Shown one piece after another: positions 1-8,360 of a stretch of DNA of 42,923 nucleotides. Every line of letters starts with the position of its first letter. Positions within the stretch are counted from its first letter, which is position 1. Both the position numbers and the translations under genes were made by a program. The notes beneath the pieces were generated by a model. That model was not told the DNA's origin and did not search any database. It saw nothing but the letters and a program-made list of their open reading frames with translations. Source of the stretch: an uncultured Collinsella sp. (lineage in GTDB: Bacteria > Actinomycetota > Coriobacteriia > Coriobacteriales > Coriobacteriaceae); assembly GCA_900549085.1 (NCBI GenBank), contig URMO01000008.1, positions 1 through 42,923 on the forward strand, in the 5' to 3' direction.

Positions 1-3000
1 GAGCACGAGGTTATCGACTACGACTGCGATTGCCCCGCCGCCTTCCGCTATTCCGGCATGTGCAAGCACGCCATCGCCACGGCGTTGGCGTATCTGGATG
101 CCAGCGGCGCCGAGCCCGTCGAGGGTTTGCGCACGCCGGTCCGCACGTTTACGGCACCGCCCGCACAGTCCAAGCAGCCCGCGCGCCCCGCGCCCACCGC
201 ATCTGCGGTCAACCCCAACTTTCCCTTCCCGGCGCCCGTCCCCACGAGCCCGAGCCTTATGGCGGCGCTTTCCGATCTTTCGGACGCGCGCATGGACGAG
301 CTCGTGGCCATGCGTCGCAAGCTCGCCGGCACCATTGACCCCGATGCGCCCAAGGCGGTGCTGGAGCCCTCGCTGGTGCCGTACTACAATCCGCTGTTTG
401 CCGATCGCTTTAACTGGGCGCTCGAGTTTCGCATTCGCTGCGGTTCGGTGTCCTACGTGGTTAAGGATATCGACGGCATGGTCGATGCCTATGTGCGCGG
501 CGGTACGCTCTCCTATGGCAAGAAGCTTACGTTCCTCCATACGCCCGAGGCCTTTGATGAGGTTTCGGTGCAACTGCTCGACCTTGTTGTGACGACGGTT
601 GCCTATCTTTACGACATCACGAGCTCGCGCTCGGCATCGTACGACTTTGCCCGCAGCGGCTTTGTCGCCGAGCGTCAGTTGCCGGTATCCGAGTATTCTG
701 TCGTGTCCGTACTGGACCTGCTGCGTGGCAGGACTATGTCCTTTGAGCCTGCTTGGTCGCGGGGGACGACGACGCATCGCGCCTACGAGGTGGCGGTCGA
801 GCCGTCGCCGCAGGGGGAGGGCGAAGTCCAGGCCAAGCGCCCGCCGCTCCTTGCCGCCAAGATTGCACCGGCGGCGGGAGGCAGCTACGACTTGCGCCTG
901 CCGGCCGATACGTACTGCTTTGTCGCGGGCGATGCAGCCTATCTGGTCGATACGCGCCGCGCGCGCCGTACCGACACGGCGTTTGCCCAACATGCGGCGC
1001 CGTTCCTATCGCACTTGTTGCCCTGCCGCACGCCGGTCCATATCGCCGCCGACCAGGTGGGTGAGTTCTGCCGCATGGCACTGCCGATCTTGCGCGACTA
1101 CACCGACCTGACCGCTCCCGCCGTACTTGACGCCGTGGCGCCCGAGCTGAGTTTTGCCATGGCGATTGGCGTCGACGATGGCCTTGTGACCTGCAAGATT
1201 ACGGTGGCCTACGGCGATTGGTCGGCAGATCTCTTTAGTCTTGGTGCTCCGGGCAGTCCCTTCGAAGAACAACGCCCCGGCGTTCCGCCCCGCGATACGG
1301 TGGCGGAGTTTCGCGTTATGGACACGGCGGCCCTCTATTTCGATTTCTACGAGGGCGGCCTGGCGTTTGAGGAGCGCGATGACGAGAGCCTGTTCCACTT
1401 GCTGACCGAGGGCCTGTCTGCCCTGTCCGAGCTGGGCGAGGTCATGCTCAGCGACCGCCTGCGCCAGATCTCGGTACGCCCTGCGCCCAAGCTTTCGGTG
1501 CGCGCCACCGTCAAGAGCAACTTGCTCGACGTCGAGTTGGGTGCGAGCGGGCTTTCGGCGGCCGACCTTGCCATCTATCTCGATTCGTATAAGCGCCACC
1601 AGACATTTGCGCGTCTCACGTCGGGCGACATCGTGCGTCTGGATGAAGGTGCCCGCGCTGCGTTTGGCCTTGCCGAGGACTTGGGCGTCGATGCCGTCGA
1701 CCTGCTCGACGGCGTGTCGCTTCCCGCGTCGAGTACCCTGTTTGTCGACAGAATGCTCGAGCGCACGCCGGCGCTCGAGGCTGATCGCGACGCCGCGTTC
1801 CGCCGTACCGTCGAGCGCCTGGACACGCTCGGCAAGATGGACTTTACGGTGCCCGCCTCGCTTAAGGCCACGCTGCGTGGCTACCAGATTGACGGCTACC
1901 AGTGGCTCGGTTCGCTCGAGCATCTGGGCCTTGGCGGCATCTTGGCCGACGATATGGGCCTGGGCAAAACACTGCAGATGATTGCGCACATTCTGGCGCG
2001 CGTGGAGGCGGGGGATACCAAGCCCACGCTCGTGGTATGCCCCGCGTCGCTCGTGTACAACTGGGCTGCCGAGTTGGAGCGCTTTGCCCCCTCGCTTGAT
2101 GTGTGTGCCATCGTGGGCGCCAAGGCCCAGCGTCGCGTGCAAATTGCCGGCGTGGCCGAGCACAACGTGGTCGTGACGTCGTATGACCTCATGCGCCGCG
2201 ACATCGACGAATACGTCGAGCAGGACTTTGCCCGCGTGGTGCTCGACGAGGCCCAGTACATTAAAAACCCGCTCACCCAGGTGGCGCGCGCCGCCAAGCG
2301 CCTGCCGGCCGGCGTGCGCTTTGCCTTGACGGGAACGCCCATCGAAAATCGCCTGTCCGAGCTCTGGAGCATCTTCGACTTTTTGATGCCGGGCCTTCTG
2401 GGTACGCGTGACTCATTTGCCAAGCGCTTTGAGAGTCCCGTCGAGCATGCCGAGGGCGATAGCGCCGCTCGTCTGCAGGCGCTCGTGTCGCCGTTTGTGC
2501 TGCGTCGCATAAAGGAAGACGTGGTGGCCGATCTGCCCGAGAAGATCGAAGACACGGTGATGGCGCAGCTCACCGGCGAGCAGCGCAAGCTCTACCTGGC
2601 CAACCAGGACCGCATTGCCCAGCAAGTGCAGCACCGCGAGGCGGGGGAGTTTAAGAAAGATAAGCTCAAGGTGCTTGCCGAGCTCACCAAGCTACGCCAA
2701 ATCTGCTGCGACCCGCATCTGCACTATGCGGACTACAAGGCGGGAAGCGCTAAGCTCGATACGTGTATGGAGCTCGTTCACGGCGCGCTCGACGGCGGTC
2801 ACCGCATCTTGCTGTTCAGCCAATTTACGGGCATGCTCGATATCATTGGCAAGCGCCTGGCCAAGGAGGACATCGCCTTCCTTAAGCTCACGGGTGCATC
2901 GTCCAAGGAGAGTCGCGCCGAGATGGTTGCGCAGTTCCAGGCGGGCGAGGTGCCGGTGTTCTTGATTTCGCTCAAGGCGGGCGGCGTGGGCCTTAATTTG

Positions 3001-3267
3001 ACGGCTGCCGACGTGGTCATCCACTACGACCCGTGGTGGAACGTGGCGGCGCAGGACCAAGCGACCGACCGCGCCCACCGCATTGGCCAGCAGCACACCG
3101 TGACCGTGTACAAGCTCATCGCCAAGGACACGATTGAGGAACGCATTATGCAGATGCAGGAGTCCAAGCGCGATCTGGTCAACAGTGTGCTCGGCGGCGA
3201 CGGCATCTCGTCGGCACTGTTTACCCGCGAAGATGTTCTGGCGTTGCTGGGCGGCGACGGGCGCTAA
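1..3267 (+). CDS. SWIM zinc-finger SNF2-family DNA helicase/ATPase (5' end outside window)
   Basis: ATP-dependent DNA translocase of the SNF2/Rad54-like superfamily 2. The frame is open from base 1, so the true start lies upstream; 1,088 residues are visible. Numbering from base 1, a SWIM zinc site is seen as C9-x-C11 and C21-x-H23. A long beta-rich middle follows, then the helicase core: motif I with DMGLGKT at 651-657 (K656), motif II DEAQ at 749-752, and the C-terminal RecA lobe ending in motif VI DRAHRIGQ (R1024, R1027). Bacterial SWIM-SNF2 proteins are linked by family knowledge to DNA repair or transcription recycling, but the exact role is unknown. A weak GC hairpin follows the stop. 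The family assignment is firm; the cellular role is not. Confidence 0.93.
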   Translation, partial: EHEVIDYDCDCPAAFRYSGMCKHAIATALAYLDASGAEPVEGLRTPVRTFTAPPAQSKQPARPAPTASAVNPNFPFPAPVPTSPSLMAALSDLSDARMDELVAMRRKLAGTIDPDAPKAVLEPSLVPYYNPLFADRFNWALEFRIRCGSVSYVVKDIDGMVDAYVRGGTLSYGKKLTFLHTPEAFDEVSVQLLDLVVTTVAYLYDITSSRSASYDFARSGFVAERQLPVSEYSVVSVLDLLRGRTMSFEPAWSRGTTTHRAYEVAVEPSPQGEGEVQAKRPPLLAAKIAPAAGGSYDLRLPADTYCFVAGDAAYLVDTRRARRTDTAFAQHAAPFLSHLLPCRTPVHIAADQVGEFCRMALPILRDYTDLTAPAVLDAVAPELSFAMAIGVDDGLVTCKITVAYGDWSADLFSLGAPGSPFEEQRPGVPPRDTVAEFRVMDTAALYFDFYEGGLAFEERDDESLFHLLTEGLSALSELGEVMLSDRLRQISVRPAPKLSVRATVKSNLLDVELGASGLSAADLAIYLDSYKRHQTFARLTSGDIVRLDEGARAAFGLAEDLGVDAVDLLDGVSLPASSTLFVDRMLERTPALEADRDAAFRRTVERLDTLGKMDFTVPASLKATLRGYQIDGYQWLGSLEHLGLGGILADDMGLGKTLQMIAHILARVEAGDTKPTLVVCPASLVYNWAAELERFAPSLDVCAIVGAKAQRRVQIAGVAEHNVVVTSYDLMRRDIDEYVEQDFARVVLDEAQYIKNPLTQVARAAKRLPAGVRFALTGTPIENRLSELWSIFDFLMPGLLGTRDSFAKRFESPVEHAEGDSAARLQALVSPFVLRRIKEDVVADLPEKIEDTVMAQLTGEQRKLYLANQDRIAQQVQHREAGEFKKDKLKVLAELTKLRQICCDPHLHYADYKAGSAKLDTCMELVHGALDGGHRILLFSQFTGMLDIIGKRLAKEDIAFLKLTGASSKESRAEMVAQFQAGEVPVFLISLKAGGVGLNLTAADVVIHYDPWWNVAAQDQATDRAHRIGQQHTVTVYKLIAKDTIEERIMQMQESKRDLVNSVLGGDGISSALFTREDVLALLGGDGR

Positions 3268-3275
3268 CCCGCTCG

Positions 3276-3314
3276 GGTGGGGCCGCCAGGGCGGATAGTA
3301 CGCGCCACCCCACC
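3276..3314 (+). terminator. Weak hairpin after the SNF2 gene
   Basis: GGTGGGG at 3276-3282 pairs with CCCCACC at 3308-3314, beginning 9 bases after the stop codon. There is no clear T-tract, so it could be a 3'-end stabiliser or an inefficient terminator. Confidence 0.3.
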
Positions 3315-3417
3315 GTTCCCGCCCGTTATGTGTTCATTTGCCATGCCGTGGATGGTTCGCCTGCCTTTGGGCATAAGAAGCATCAGGAATATTGGCACAT
3401 CAGCAAAGGAGAACATC

Positions 3418-3780
3418 ATGGCGAAATTCTTTAAGGATTCCAATGGCAAGCTCGTTGTCGCCCTTGGCGACGACGTTGCGACCCCTGCCGGCTGCACGGA
3501 GCTGACGGCGAACACCGAGGATGCGGCGCACGAGAAGCACGTGCCTGTTGTCGAAATCGAGCGCGACGGCCACGTCATTCGCGCACGTGTGGGCTCGACG
3601 GAGCACCCCATGCTGCCTGAGCACTACATCGAGTGGATCGCGCTTGAGGCCGAGGGCCGCCTGGAGATCCATTACCTCGAGCCCGGCATGAAGCCCACGA
3701 CGTTTTTCGCTGGCGGCTCCAAGACCGGTACCGTCTATGCCTACTGCAACCTGCATGGGCTGTGGTCCGCGACGTTCTAG
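3418..3780 (+). CDS. Superoxide reductase (desulfoferrodoxin family) lacking the N-terminal iron site
   Basis: Cytoplasmic non-haem iron enzyme that reduces superoxide to peroxide without releasing oxygen, typical of anaerobes. The 120-residue protein has the full centre II set: E39-K40-H41 in the EKHVP motif, H63, H69, and C110-N-L-H113. The N-terminal desulforedoxin-like segment is still present in length, but its four cysteine ligands are gone (only C26 remains there). This matches the class III type described for Treponema, which keeps the fold without centre I. The ATG at 3418 is preceded by AAAGGAG at about 3404-3410; a longer open frame starting at 3277 has no comparable ribosome site. 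A strong terminator follows at 3827. Transcribed alone. The rubredoxin-like electron donor is not in the window. Confidence 0.92.
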   Translation: MAKFFKDSNGKLVVALGDDVATPAGCTELTANTEDAAHEKHVPVVEIERDGHVIRARVGSTEHPMLPEHYIEWIALEAEGRLEIHYLEPGMKPTTFFAGGSKTGTVYAYCNLHGLWSATF

Positions 3781-3826
3781 GAGCGCGCCCCCGCTCGGGG
3801 TATCATAGCTAGCATATGCACATGCG

Positions 3827-3858
3827 AGCGCCGGCTGCATTATGCGGCCGGCGCTTTT
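3827..3858 (+). terminator. Rho-independent terminator of the superoxide reductase gene
   Basis: Perfect 9-bp stem AGCGCCGGC (3827-3835) with GCCGGCGCT (3847-3855), followed by TTTT. Confidence 0.85.
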
Positions 3859-3897
3859 ACTACGACAACGACGATTTACGACGGAAAGGGCTTGGCC

Positions 3898-5883
3898 ATG
3901 AAGCTCGCACTTGCACAGATCGATATGCGCCTGGGTGACATCGAAGGCATTTGCGGCCGCATCGAGGACCAGGCTCGCCTGGCTCATGAGCGCGGCGCGC
4001 GCGTGCTGTGCGTTCCGGCCCCGCTCTTTATGGGCACCATGCCGGGCAGCCTGGTGGGCGCTGCCGATTTTGAGCACGATATGCTGACGGGCCTGACGGG
4101 CGTTGCCGAGCGCATCCAAGAGCTCGATATGATCTGCATCGTGCCCGCTGCGGTTTCGTTTGAGGGCCAGCCCCTGCTTGACTACATGATGCTCAAAGAC
4201 GGTCGCGTGGTGCCCGCGCGCGCAAGTATTGCCCTGCAGCGTGGCGAGAACAACGACGCGCGTTGGGCGCCTCCGGTGTTTGACGTGGACGGCGTGCGCA
4301 TCGCTGTGGTGTTTGACCTGAATCGCGAGCTCGAGATGCTGCCGACCGGCGTCGACCTCATTGCCTATTTCCAGTTTAATGCGTTTGACATGACCGACCG
4401 CGAGACCGCCGCCGTCGCCGCCGTGCGCAGTGGTGCCTACCGCAAGATCGCCTCCAAGCGCAGCGTGTGGTTTGCCTGCATGGCGCCGGTCGGCGCCTAT
4501 GACGAGTCGGTGTATACCGGCGGGTCGTTTGTGCTCGACGATTGCGGCCGCGTGGTGGCCCAGGCGCCGTGTTTTGAGGAGAGCCTGCTGGTTCAGGAAA
4601 TACAGCGCGGCGTGATGCTCGATGCCCTGGAGGACCATGAGCTGCCCCAGTTTCGCTCTGAGGAGTGGTTGTGGCAGGCGCTGGTGCTTGCCGTGCGCGA
4701 CAATGCCCGCGCCCGCGGCGCCTCGCGTGCCGTGGTGGCGCTCGAGGGCGATCTGCCGTCGTCCCTGTTGGCGGCGCTTGCCGTCGACTCCTTGGGTTCG
4801 CGTAACGTAATTGGCCTGGTGCTGGGGCGCAATCGCATCTTTACGCCGGCGCAGGAGGAGGCAGAGGCCGCCCGCTGTTCTGCTGTGCGCTCAATCGCCG
4901 AGCGCTTGCACATTCGCACCGTCGAGCGCAATGCGCCGGATGCGACGCGCGTGCTCGACCGCGACATGTCGGCGGGCGATGCCGAACGCCTGCGTTCGCG
5001 CGCGCTGGGCCTGATGCTCGAGGATACGGCGCTCGAGCTGGGCGCCATGGCGTTGAGCCCGCTTTCCAAGACTGAGTACGCACTGGCGGCGCCCGCGCTG
5101 TCCGGCGGCTATCAGGGCGACTTTGCGCCCTTTGGCGATGTGTATCTGTCGACGCTCGAGTTTGTGGCACGCGTGCGCAACCGCGCCTCGGCCGTGGTGC
5201 CCCAAGAGCTCGTGACGCTCAACGCGGTAGAGGATTGCATGGATCGCGTGCTGGCGCAGGCCCTCTCGATGCTCGCCGGTCCGGTTGATATGCTCGATCG
5301 TGCGGCGCAGCTGCTGGGCGGGCTTGAGCCGGGCGAGGTCGATGGTGCGCTCGAGTCGCACGTGGACCGCAACCGTCCCTTTGACGACATCCCGATGGCC
5401 GCCGCCAAGCCCGAGGCCTGCTCGCTGCTGCTGATGCTCGTGCGCCAGGGTGAGGCTGCCCGTCGCATGCTACCGACGGCGCCGATCGTTTCGGCCCGTT
5501 CGTTTGCCGAGCGCGCCTGGCCGTACATGCTTGCGTGGTCCGATCTGGGGCTCAACGGTAAGGAGCGCATGACGGTTGATTCGCTGGCGCGCGCCGAGGT
5601 GCGTCGCTTTGCCGACGACGATACGAGTGACCGTATGCGCGGCGAGATGATGGGCATATTGGGCGAGCTGTTGGGTATTTCGCCCGAGCAGATGGAAGAG
5701 CTGCGCTCCGAGGACGGTCAGCGTCGTCTGCATGAGGGCATGAAAAAGTTTGAGGGTGAGGTCCAGGACGCCATCGAAAAGATGATGGGCGGCCAGGGCG
5801 GACCGCAGGGTGGGCCCCAGGGAGGTCCGATGCCGCATCCGCCGGTTGATCCCCGACAGTTTCCGTTCTTCAGCCAAAACTAA
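3898..5883 (+). CDS. NAD+ synthetase-like protein, catalytic residues apparently lost
   Basis: 661-residue protein with the two-domain layout of glutamine-dependent NAD+ synthetase: an N-terminal nitrilase-type glutaminase (about 1-250) and a C-terminal ATP-pyrophosphatase domain (about 270-560). The second domain is recognisable from SKTEYALA followed by GGYQGDFAPFGDV, matching the family's NKSE...GYxTxYGD...LAPIGD region. Key sites look broken. The PE of the glutaminase active site reads P40-A41, the catalytic Cys-Glu-Asp region reads VVFDL near 137-141, and the SGGxDS ATP loop reads LEGDLPSS at 282-289. A Gly/Gln/Pro-rich tail ends the protein. The start chosen is ATG 3898 after GGAAAGGG; an in-frame TTG lies two codons upstream. 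It is probably a pseudoenzyme with a regulatory or scaffold role, so it should not be named nadE. Confidence 0.75.
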   Translation: MKLALAQIDMRLGDIEGICGRIEDQARLAHERGARVLCVPAPLFMGTMPGSLVGAADFEHDMLTGLTGVAERIQELDMICIVPAAVSFEGQPLLDYMMLKDGRVVPARASIALQRGENNDARWAPPVFDVDGVRIAVVFDLNRELEMLPTGVDLIAYFQFNAFDMTDRETAAVAAVRSGAYRKIASKRSVWFACMAPVGAYDESVYTGGSFVLDDCGRVVAQAPCFEESLLVQEIQRGVMLDALEDHELPQFRSEEWLWQALVLAVRDNARARGASRAVVALEGDLPSSLLAALAVDSLGSRNVIGLVLGRNRIFTPAQEEAEAARCSAVRSIAERLHIRTVERNAPDATRVLDRDMSAGDAERLRSRALGLMLEDTALELGAMALSPLSKTEYALAAPALSGGYQGDFAPFGDVYLSTLEFVARVRNRASAVVPQELVTLNAVEDCMDRVLAQALSMLAGPVDMLDRAAQLLGGLEPGEVDGALESHVDRNRPFDDIPMAAAKPEACSLLLMLVRQGEAARRMLPTAPIVSARSFAERAWPYMLAWSDLGLNGKERMTVDSLARAEVRRFADDDTSDRMRGEMMGILGELLGISPEQMEELRSEDGQRRLHEGMKKFEGEVQDAIEKMMGGQGGPQGGPQGGPMPHPPVDPRQFPFFSQN

Positions 5884-6020
5884 CTATGGGATGGGATTCG
5901 CTTCCAACCCCGATACTTCAACTAAGCTTCTTGGCCCCGTTGTGTTATTCTAGAACAGACGTTCGTGAATGATGCGCGGGGCCTTGCCTTGCGCTGTGCT
6001 TGTGGCGAGGGGAGGTCGGC

Positions 6021-6542
6021 TTGGTTATCTTGGGTATCGACCCTGGTTTGGCCCATACGGGCTGGGGGATTATCGAGGAGCGGCGTGGCGAGGTCCGCTG
6101 CCGTGCCTACGGTTGCATCGAGACCAGCGCGGGCAGCCCGCTCGCGGTGCGCCTGTCGCATATCGCCCACGACCTCAAGGGCGTTGTCGAACGCTACCGT
6201 CCCGATACCGCGGCTATCGAGAGCATTTACTTTGGCGCTAACGTCCGCTCGGCCATCCCCACGGCTCATGCCCGCGGTGCCGCGCTCGTGGCGCTTTCGG
6301 AATGCGCGCTCGAGATTGGCGAATACACGCCCATGCAGATCAAGCAGGCCGTGGTGGGCACCGGCGCCGCAGATAAACGGCAGGTTGCCTACATGGTGCG
6401 CACGCTCACGCAGCTCGATCACGACCCTCACCCAGACCATGCCGCCGATGCGCTGGCCTGCGCCATCTGTCACGTTAACCTCAGCCGCACCCGGGCGCTT
6501 ACCGGCGGCGAGTTCTATCAACAGAGAGGAACCGGATACTGA
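6021..6542 (+). CDS. ruvC: Holliday junction resolvase RuvC
   Basis: Dimeric endonuclease that cuts Holliday junctions after branch migration by RuvAB. The 173-residue protein shows the RNase H-like acidic site: D7 in GIDPG, E67 in the IES motif, and H140 and D143 in DHAADALA, as in the Thermus-type enzymes. TTG at 6021 is chosen as the start because GGGGAGG (6009-6014 region) sits five bases upstream and the protein then opens directly with the conserved strand VILGIDPG. A TTG at 6000 would add seven unconserved residues. Its stop TGA overlaps the ruvA ATG (TGATG), so translation is probably coupled. First gene of ruvC-ruvA-ruvB. Confidence 0.96.
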   Translation: MVILGIDPGLAHTGWGIIEERRGEVRCRAYGCIETSAGSPLAVRLSHIAHDLKGVVERYRPDTAAIESIYFGANVRSAIPTAHARGAALVALSECALEIGEYTPMQIKQAVVGTGAADKRQVAYMVRTLTQLDHDPHPDHAADALACAICHVNLSRTRALTGGEFYQQRGTGY

Positions 6543-7162
6543 TGATCTCCCAGCTCCATGGAACGCTTGTCGAGGCCACGATGAGCTCGGCCGTTGTCGA
6601 TGTATCGGGCGTGGGCTTTGAGCTCGGCATCTCGGGCAGCACTGCCGCCACGCTGCCTACACCCGGCGGCGAGGTTCGCCTTTATACCCGTATGCAGGTG
6701 CGTGAGGACGCCATGACGCTCTTTGGCTTTGCTTCCAAGGACGAGCGCACGATGTTCGATCGGCTCGTTTCTGTCTCGGGCGTCGGTCCACGCCTGGCGC
6801 TTGCCGTGCTTTCCACCTATACCGTGGGACAGCTGTATTCGCTGGTGATGGCCGAGGACGACAAGGGCATGGCCAAGGTGCCCGGTGTGGGTAAAAAGAC
6901 CGCCCAGCGCCTCATCTTGGAGCTCAAGAGTACCTTTGCCAAGGACAAGGGCTTTGTTCCGGTCGACGTAATTCCTGGTCAGGTTGCGATGACGGTTCCC
7001 GCTGCCGCTCCCTCGGCCATCGACGACGCCCGTGCGGCGCTCCTTTCCATGGGCTTTAGCCCGCAGGAGACCGAGGTTGCCTTGAGCGGGTATGATGGGC
7101 AGGATATGCGTGTCGAGGATCTGCTCGGCGCGGCGCTTAAGCGACTCGGAATGGATGCGTGA
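6542..7162 (+). CDS. ruvA: Holliday junction DNA helicase subunit RuvA
   Basis: Tetrameric junction-binding protein that loads RuvB. The 206 residues show the N-terminal OB fold beginning MISQLHGTL, the helix-hairpin-helix motifs SVSGVGPRLAL and KVPGVGKKTAQRL, and a C-terminal UBA-like domain III that contacts RuvB. Length is normal for the family. The ATG overlaps the ruvC stop and the TGA overlaps the ruvB ATG, both as TGATG, showing a tightly coupled operon. Confidence 0.97.
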   Translation: MISQLHGTLVEATMSSAVVDVSGVGFELGISGSTAATLPTPGGEVRLYTRMQVREDAMTLFGFASKDERTMFDRLVSVSGVGPRLALAVLSTYTVGQLYSLVMAEDDKGMAKVPGVGKKTAQRLILELKSTFAKDKGFVPVDVIPGQVAMTVPAAAPSAIDDARAALLSMGFSPQETEVALSGYDGQDMRVEDLLGAALKRLGMDA

Positions 7163-8229
7163 TGTGGGAAGCCGATGACTCTCAGGACCTGTGGGCGACG
7201 CCCGGCAACTCGCCGGCGGCATCCATGGCGCATGGCGAGCGCATGGTGGGCTCGGAGTTAACACCCGAAGACCTCGATGTCGACCATACCCTGCGTCCCC
7301 AGCGCCTAGACGACTACTGCGGTCAGGAGCATATCAAACAGAGCCTTCGTGTGCTGATCGAGGCGGCACAGAGCCGTGGCGAGACGCTCGACCACGTGAT
7401 CTTCTCGGGCCCTCCGGGCCTGGGCAAGACCACGCTGGCCACGGTTATCGCCAACGAGCTGGGCGCTCAGATCAAGACGACGAGCGGCCCCGCTATTGCG
7501 CGCACCGGTGACCTGGCAGCCATCCTGACTAACTTGCAGCCGGGTGACGTGCTGTTTATTGACGAGATCCACCGCCTTAATCGGTCGGTCGAGGAAGTCC
7601 TGTATCCCGCTATGGAGGACTTTGCGCTCGATATCGTGATCGGTAAAGGTCCGGCCGCTCGCTCGATTCGCCTCGATATCCCCAAGTTTACGCTGGTGGC
7701 GGCAACGACCCGCTCGGGTATGTTGACTGGCCCGCTGCGCGACCGCTTTGGCATTTCGTATCGCTTGGATTACTACACGGTCGAGGAGCTTGCCCAGATC
7801 GTGACGCGCTCGGCAACCATCCTGGGCGTGACGATCGACCATCCGAGCGCGCTCGAGATCGGCTCGCGCTCGCGTGGCACGCCGCGCTTGGCCAACCGTC
7901 TGCTCAAGCGCGTGCGCGACTATGCGCAGGTGCGCGGCAACGGTCCTATTGAGCTTGATATTTGCCGTCAGGCGCTCGAGTTCTTTGAGATTGATGAGCT
8001 TGGTCTGGACTGGATGGATATTCGCATCTTGGAGACGCTTGCCAAGACGTTCTCCGGCCGTGCCGTGGGCCTGACGACCCTTGCCAGCGCGGTGGGTGAG
8101 GACCCGGGCACGCTCGAGGATGTCTATGAGCCCTATCTGCTGCAGTGTGGCTTGATGATTCGCACGCCCCAGGGTCGCCAGGCAACGCATCGCACCTTTG
8201 AGCACTTAGGAATTGAGCCGGCCGTTTAG
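7162..8229 (+). CDS. ruvB: Holliday junction branch-migration ATPase RuvB
   Basis: Hexameric AAA+ motor that drives branch migration together with RuvA. 355 residues from ATG 7162. Walker A is GPPGLGKTT at 83-91 and Walker B DEIH at 134-137. Sensor I lies in VAATTRSGMLT, and the C-terminal winged helix ends in the typical GRQAT region. An in-frame GTG directly before the ATG would add one residue; ATG 7162 is preferred because it repeats the TGATG overlap seen at ruvC/ruvA. No terminator was seen before the fhs promoter. Confidence 0.97.
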   Translation: MWEADDSQDLWATPGNSPAASMAHGERMVGSELTPEDLDVDHTLRPQRLDDYCGQEHIKQSLRVLIEAAQSRGETLDHVIFSGPPGLGKTTLATVIANELGAQIKTTSGPAIARTGDLAAILTNLQPGDVLFIDEIHRLNRSVEEVLYPAMEDFALDIVIGKGPAARSIRLDIPKFTLVAATTRSGMLTGPLRDRFGISYRLDYYTVEELAQIVTRSATILGVTIDHPSALEIGSRSRGTPRLANRLLKRVRDYAQVRGNGPIELDICRQALEFFEIDELGLDWMDIRILETLAKTFSGRAVGLTTLASAVGEDPGTLEDVYEPYLLQCGLMIRTPQGRQATHRTFEHLGIEPAV

Positions 8230-8292
8230 GACGGGTTTGTAGGCTATCGCTGAGCATTGGATAAACATATCGCCGTTTGTCGGTTGCGGGTG

Positions 8293-8320
8293 CTTTACTA
8301 TTGCGCGCCCGTGCTATGCT
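8293..8320 (+). promoter_or_regulatory. Candidate fhs promoter
   Basis: CTTTAC at 8293-8298 and TATGCT at 8315-8320 are 16 bases apart, about 40 bases before the fhs start. The -10 box resembles others in this window (TAGACT, TACACT, TATAGT). Confidence 0.45.
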
Positions 8321-8360
8321 GAATTGGTCTTTTTCTCATCCGGTAACGAAAGGACCGTCC

